In this document: piece after piece, positions 62,254 through 64,000 of the stretch
Layout: each line of letters starts with the position of its first letter
Numbering within the stretch: position 1 is the stretch's first letter
Source: an uncultured Spirochaetales bacterium
Lineage (GTDB): Bacteria > Spirochaetota > Spirochaetia > Sphaerochaetales > Sphaerochaetaceae
Direction of reading: 5' to 3'
DNA: 64,000 bases
Assembly: GCA_949285905.1 (NCBI GenBank)
Contig: CASDZV010000072.1
Location: forward strand, 1-64,000
Notes under the pieces: generated by a model
What the model was told of the DNA's origin: nothing
The model's input: only the letters and a program-made list of their open reading frames with translations
Database searches by the model: none
Made by a program: the position numbers and the translations under genes

Positions 62254-62288
62254 TTGACCAATTGCTCTACTGTCGCTAAACTCTCGCT
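62254..62288 (+). promoter_or_regulatory. promoter placing the start site at the rlmE ATG
   Basis: TTGACC (62254-62259), 17 bases, TAAACT (62277-62282), six bases, ATG (62289). There is no ribosome site. The -35 sits in the tail of the small RNA 2 terminator. Confidence 0.55.
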
Positions 62289-62891
62289 ATGGCCAATTCA
62301 AGAAGAGATAAAGCTGATTCATATACACAGAGAGCGCACAAGGAAGGTTATCCGGCCCGCTCAGTATACAAGCTTGAGGAAATCAACACAGTCCATCGCC
62401 TGATAAAACCTGGAGACAGTGTTCTTGATGTGGGAGCAGCGCCAGGCTCGTGGACACTCTACACGCACAGAGAACTGATAAAAGGAAACGGCAGGATTGT
62501 CTCTGTAGACCTCAATCCGCTTTCTCTCGACCCCATACCACCGACGGTGACAGAGTTCACAGGGGATGCATTCTCAAAGGAAATACGGGAGAAGCTTGTA
62601 GAAAATGGGCCCTATGACGCTATTATCTCGGATGCAGCACCCATGACAACAGGAAACAGAATTGTAGATACCACACGATCAGAGTATCTGGCGGAGCAGG
62701 TCGTGATACTGGCAGAGGAACAGCTCAAGGTACATGGGAATATGGTAATCAAAATCTTCCAGGGAGGCGGAGAACAGGAAATGCTGAAAAAGATGCGTGC
62801 CATCTTCCAGAAAGCCAAGGCTTTCAAGCCCAAAGCCTCAAGGGATGATTCTTTTGAGATCTTCCTTATAGGACTGGACAAGAAAGCCTGA
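62289..62891 (+). CDS. rlmE: 23S rRNA (uridine-2'-O-)methyltransferase RlmE
   Basis: A 200-residue FtsJ/RlmE enzyme that methylates U2552 of 23S rRNA late in 50S assembly. The SAM site is 'VLDVGAAPGSWTLYTHREL', with 'IVSVDLNPL', and the K-D-K-E tetrad is spread over 'GYPARSVYKLEEI' (Lys), 'DAIISDAAPMTTGNRIVDT' (Asp), 'HGNMVIKIFQGG' (Lys) and 'SRDDSFEIFLIGL' (Glu). Length is right. The mRNA appears leaderless. Its stop is 7 bases from that of htpG. Confidence 0.95.
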   Translation: MANSRRDKADSYTQRAHKEGYPARSVYKLEEINTVHRLIKPGDSVLDVGAAPGSWTLYTHRELIKGNGRIVSVDLNPLSLDPIPPTVTEFTGDAFSKEIREKLVENGPYDAIISDAAPMTTGNRIVDTTRSEYLAEQVVILAEEQLKVHGNMVIKIFQGGGEQEMLKKMRAIFQKAKAFKPKASRDDSFEIFLIGLDKKA

Positions 62892-62898
62892 CACACTT

Positions 62899-64000
62899 TC
62901 ACGAAAGGAGCTTTGTGAGCGCCGCGGCAAATCCGGCGGGATCGGAAGGCATAACACCCTCCTGCAGAAGAGCCTGATCAAGGACAACACCGCTGAGAGC
63001 TTTTATAAAGTCCTCATCATCGCTCTTTTCAATACGCGCGATAACAGCAGAATCCGGGTTGATTTCCAGAAGAGGTCTGACTTCCGGCATATCTCCGCCC
63101 ATCTGCTTCATCAGACGCTGCATCTGGACAGACGGATCATCATCGCCGAGGATGACAGCTGCTGGCGTATCAGAGAGACGGGAAGAGATGACAACATCCT
63201 TCACTCTGTCACCCAGAGCCTTCTTCATCTTTTCTGCAACAGGCTTCTTCTCTTCTTCTTTCGCTTTATCCTCTTCGCTTTTGAGATCATCGAGCGCACC
63301 CTGCTTGTTGATAGCTTTCAGCGGTGTCTTATCGTACTCACCGATCGTCGCTGTGACGATATCATCAATGTCGTCACACATAATGAGCACTTCATAACCC
63401 TTCTCACGATATGCAGCAACAAGAGGAGATGTACGGAGGACATCTTCTTTGCCACCTGAGATATAGTAGATAGCTTTCTGGTCTTCCTTCATCCTCGACT
63501 TATATTCCTTGAGTGATACATATCCTTCTTCTGAACTGCTCTTATACCTTACAAGCTCAAGCAGAGTATCCCTGTTTGCATAATCGGAATACAAACCTTC
63601 CTTGAGCGGTCTGTTGTACTCTGCAATGAACTTTGCATAGAGTTCAGGATTGTTCTCTGCAATCTTCCTGAACTCACCAAGAAGCTTTTTCACTGAAGCG
63701 CTTCTGATGGAAGCCATCACCCTGTTTTCCTGCAGAATCTCTCTGGAGACATTAAGAGGAAGGTCTTCGCTGTCGATGATACCGCGGACGAATCTGAGGT
63801 ATGTCGGAAGAAGATCCTTATCATCATCAGTAATGTACACTCTCTTGACATATAGCTTCACACCTGGGCGGTAATCCGCATAGTACATGTCAAACGGAGC
63901 CTTTGCGGGAATGTAGAAGAGCGTTGCATACTCATTCGCTCCCTCTGCCTGCGTATGGATATAGAAGAGAGGATCCTCTGAATCATAGAAAGAATTCTTA
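62899..64000 (-). CDS. htpG: chaperone HtpG, C-terminal part (runs off the window)
   Basis: The C-terminal ~366 residues of an Hsp90-type chaperone. The frame is open to the window edge ('NSFYDSEDPLFYIHTQAEGA'), so the ATPase N-terminus and start lie outside. The middle domain shows 'LYVKRVYITDDDKDLLPTYL' and 'RGIIDSEDLPLNVSREILQE' (Hsp90 signature with the catalytic-loop Arg region 'NVSREILQ'), and the dimer domain ends 'ALLQEGVMPSDPAGFAAALTKLL'. An acidic, Lys-rich insert (~'SEEDKAKEEEKKPV') is common in bacterial HtpG. It helps client proteins fold in the cytoplasm. Confidence 0.95.
   Translation of the reverse strand, partial: KNSFYDSEDPLFYIHTQAEGANEYATLFYIPAKAPFDMYYADYRPGVKLYVKRVYITDDDKDLLPTYLRFVRGIIDSEDLPLNVSREILQENRVMASIRSASVKKLLGEFRKIAENNPELYAKFIAEYNRPLKEGLYSDYANRDTLLELVRYKSSSEEGYVSLKEYKSRMKEDQKAIYYISGGKEDVLRTSPLVAAYREKGYEVLIMCDDIDDIVTATIGEYDKTPLKAINKQGALDDLKSEEDKAKEEEKKPVAEKMKKALGDRVKDVVISSRLSDTPAAVILGDDDPSVQMQRLMKQMGGDMPEVRPLLEINPDSAVIARIEKSDDEDFIKALSGVVLDQALLQEGVMPSDPAGFAAALTKLLS

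Overview
The window looks like a chromosome segment of a host-associated, anaerobic, two-membraned bacterium. A spirochaete (Sphaerochaeta/Treponema-like) is my best guess, with moderate confidence: no rRNA is present, so this rests on gene content and style. The outer-membrane usher and the many signal peptides imply a diderm. Neither tRNA gene encodes its CCA end.

Layout. 0-1.2 kb: a pRiA4b ORF-3-type protein. 1.4-12.4 kb: an 11-gene minus-strand operon encoding a PapD-like chaperone, an usher with three inner-membrane helices fused to its N-terminus, and nine small secreted proteins read as fimbrial subunits. It sits behind a promoter and a leader carrying a 9-base homopolymer. 13-16.3 kb: a LytTR response regulator and two GHKL kinases, one of which has lost its ATP-lid glycines. 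16.4-26.5 kb: housekeeping genes (PEP carboxykinase, MFS carrier, M29 aminopeptidase, NhaC antiporter with a LysR regulator, U32 peptidase, aspartate-semialdehyde dehydrogenase). 26.6-44.3 kb: a genomic island bounded by tRNA-Ala(GGC) and a direct repeat of that tRNA's 3' end. It holds transposon fossils, a secreted ankyrin protein, and a defence block: an EcoR124I-like type I restriction system, RhuM, a DUF262/DUF1524 protein, an AlbA/Schlafen-type protein and a RloC-like ATPase. No integrase remains. 44.5-55.2 kb: a nitrogen-assimilation block (glutamine synthetase III, ANTAR antiterminator, a second glutamine synthetase, a three-piece glutamate synthase, asparagine synthetase, CTP synthase). 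55.7-64 kb: a frameshifted AlbA-type gene, tRNA-Phe, PutP, an ankyrin protein, adenosine deaminase, rhomboid protease, two candidate small RNAs, RlmE and the C-terminal part of HtpG.

Three layers of regulation stand out. (1) Two tandem small-RNA units between the rhomboid gene and rlmE each have a sigma-54-type -24/-12 promoter and an intrinsic terminator, and each carries ACCTCCTTT, the complement of the full Shine-Dalgarno sequence. (2) Variable tracts: an 8-G run that in the 9-G state would fuse hsdS1 to a third target-recognition domain, three 12-bp TAEL-type repeats in the same gene, a 9-C run in the fimbrial leader, and an (AT)5 run that breaks an AlbA-type gene. (3) Intrinsic terminators lie between promoter and ribosome site in the leaders of glnA, the divergent glutamate synthase operon and pyrG. 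The first two carry A1/G4 hexaloops of the kind ANTAR proteins bind, and an ANTAR gene sits in the same operon.

All calls come from reading the sequence; no database search was possible.
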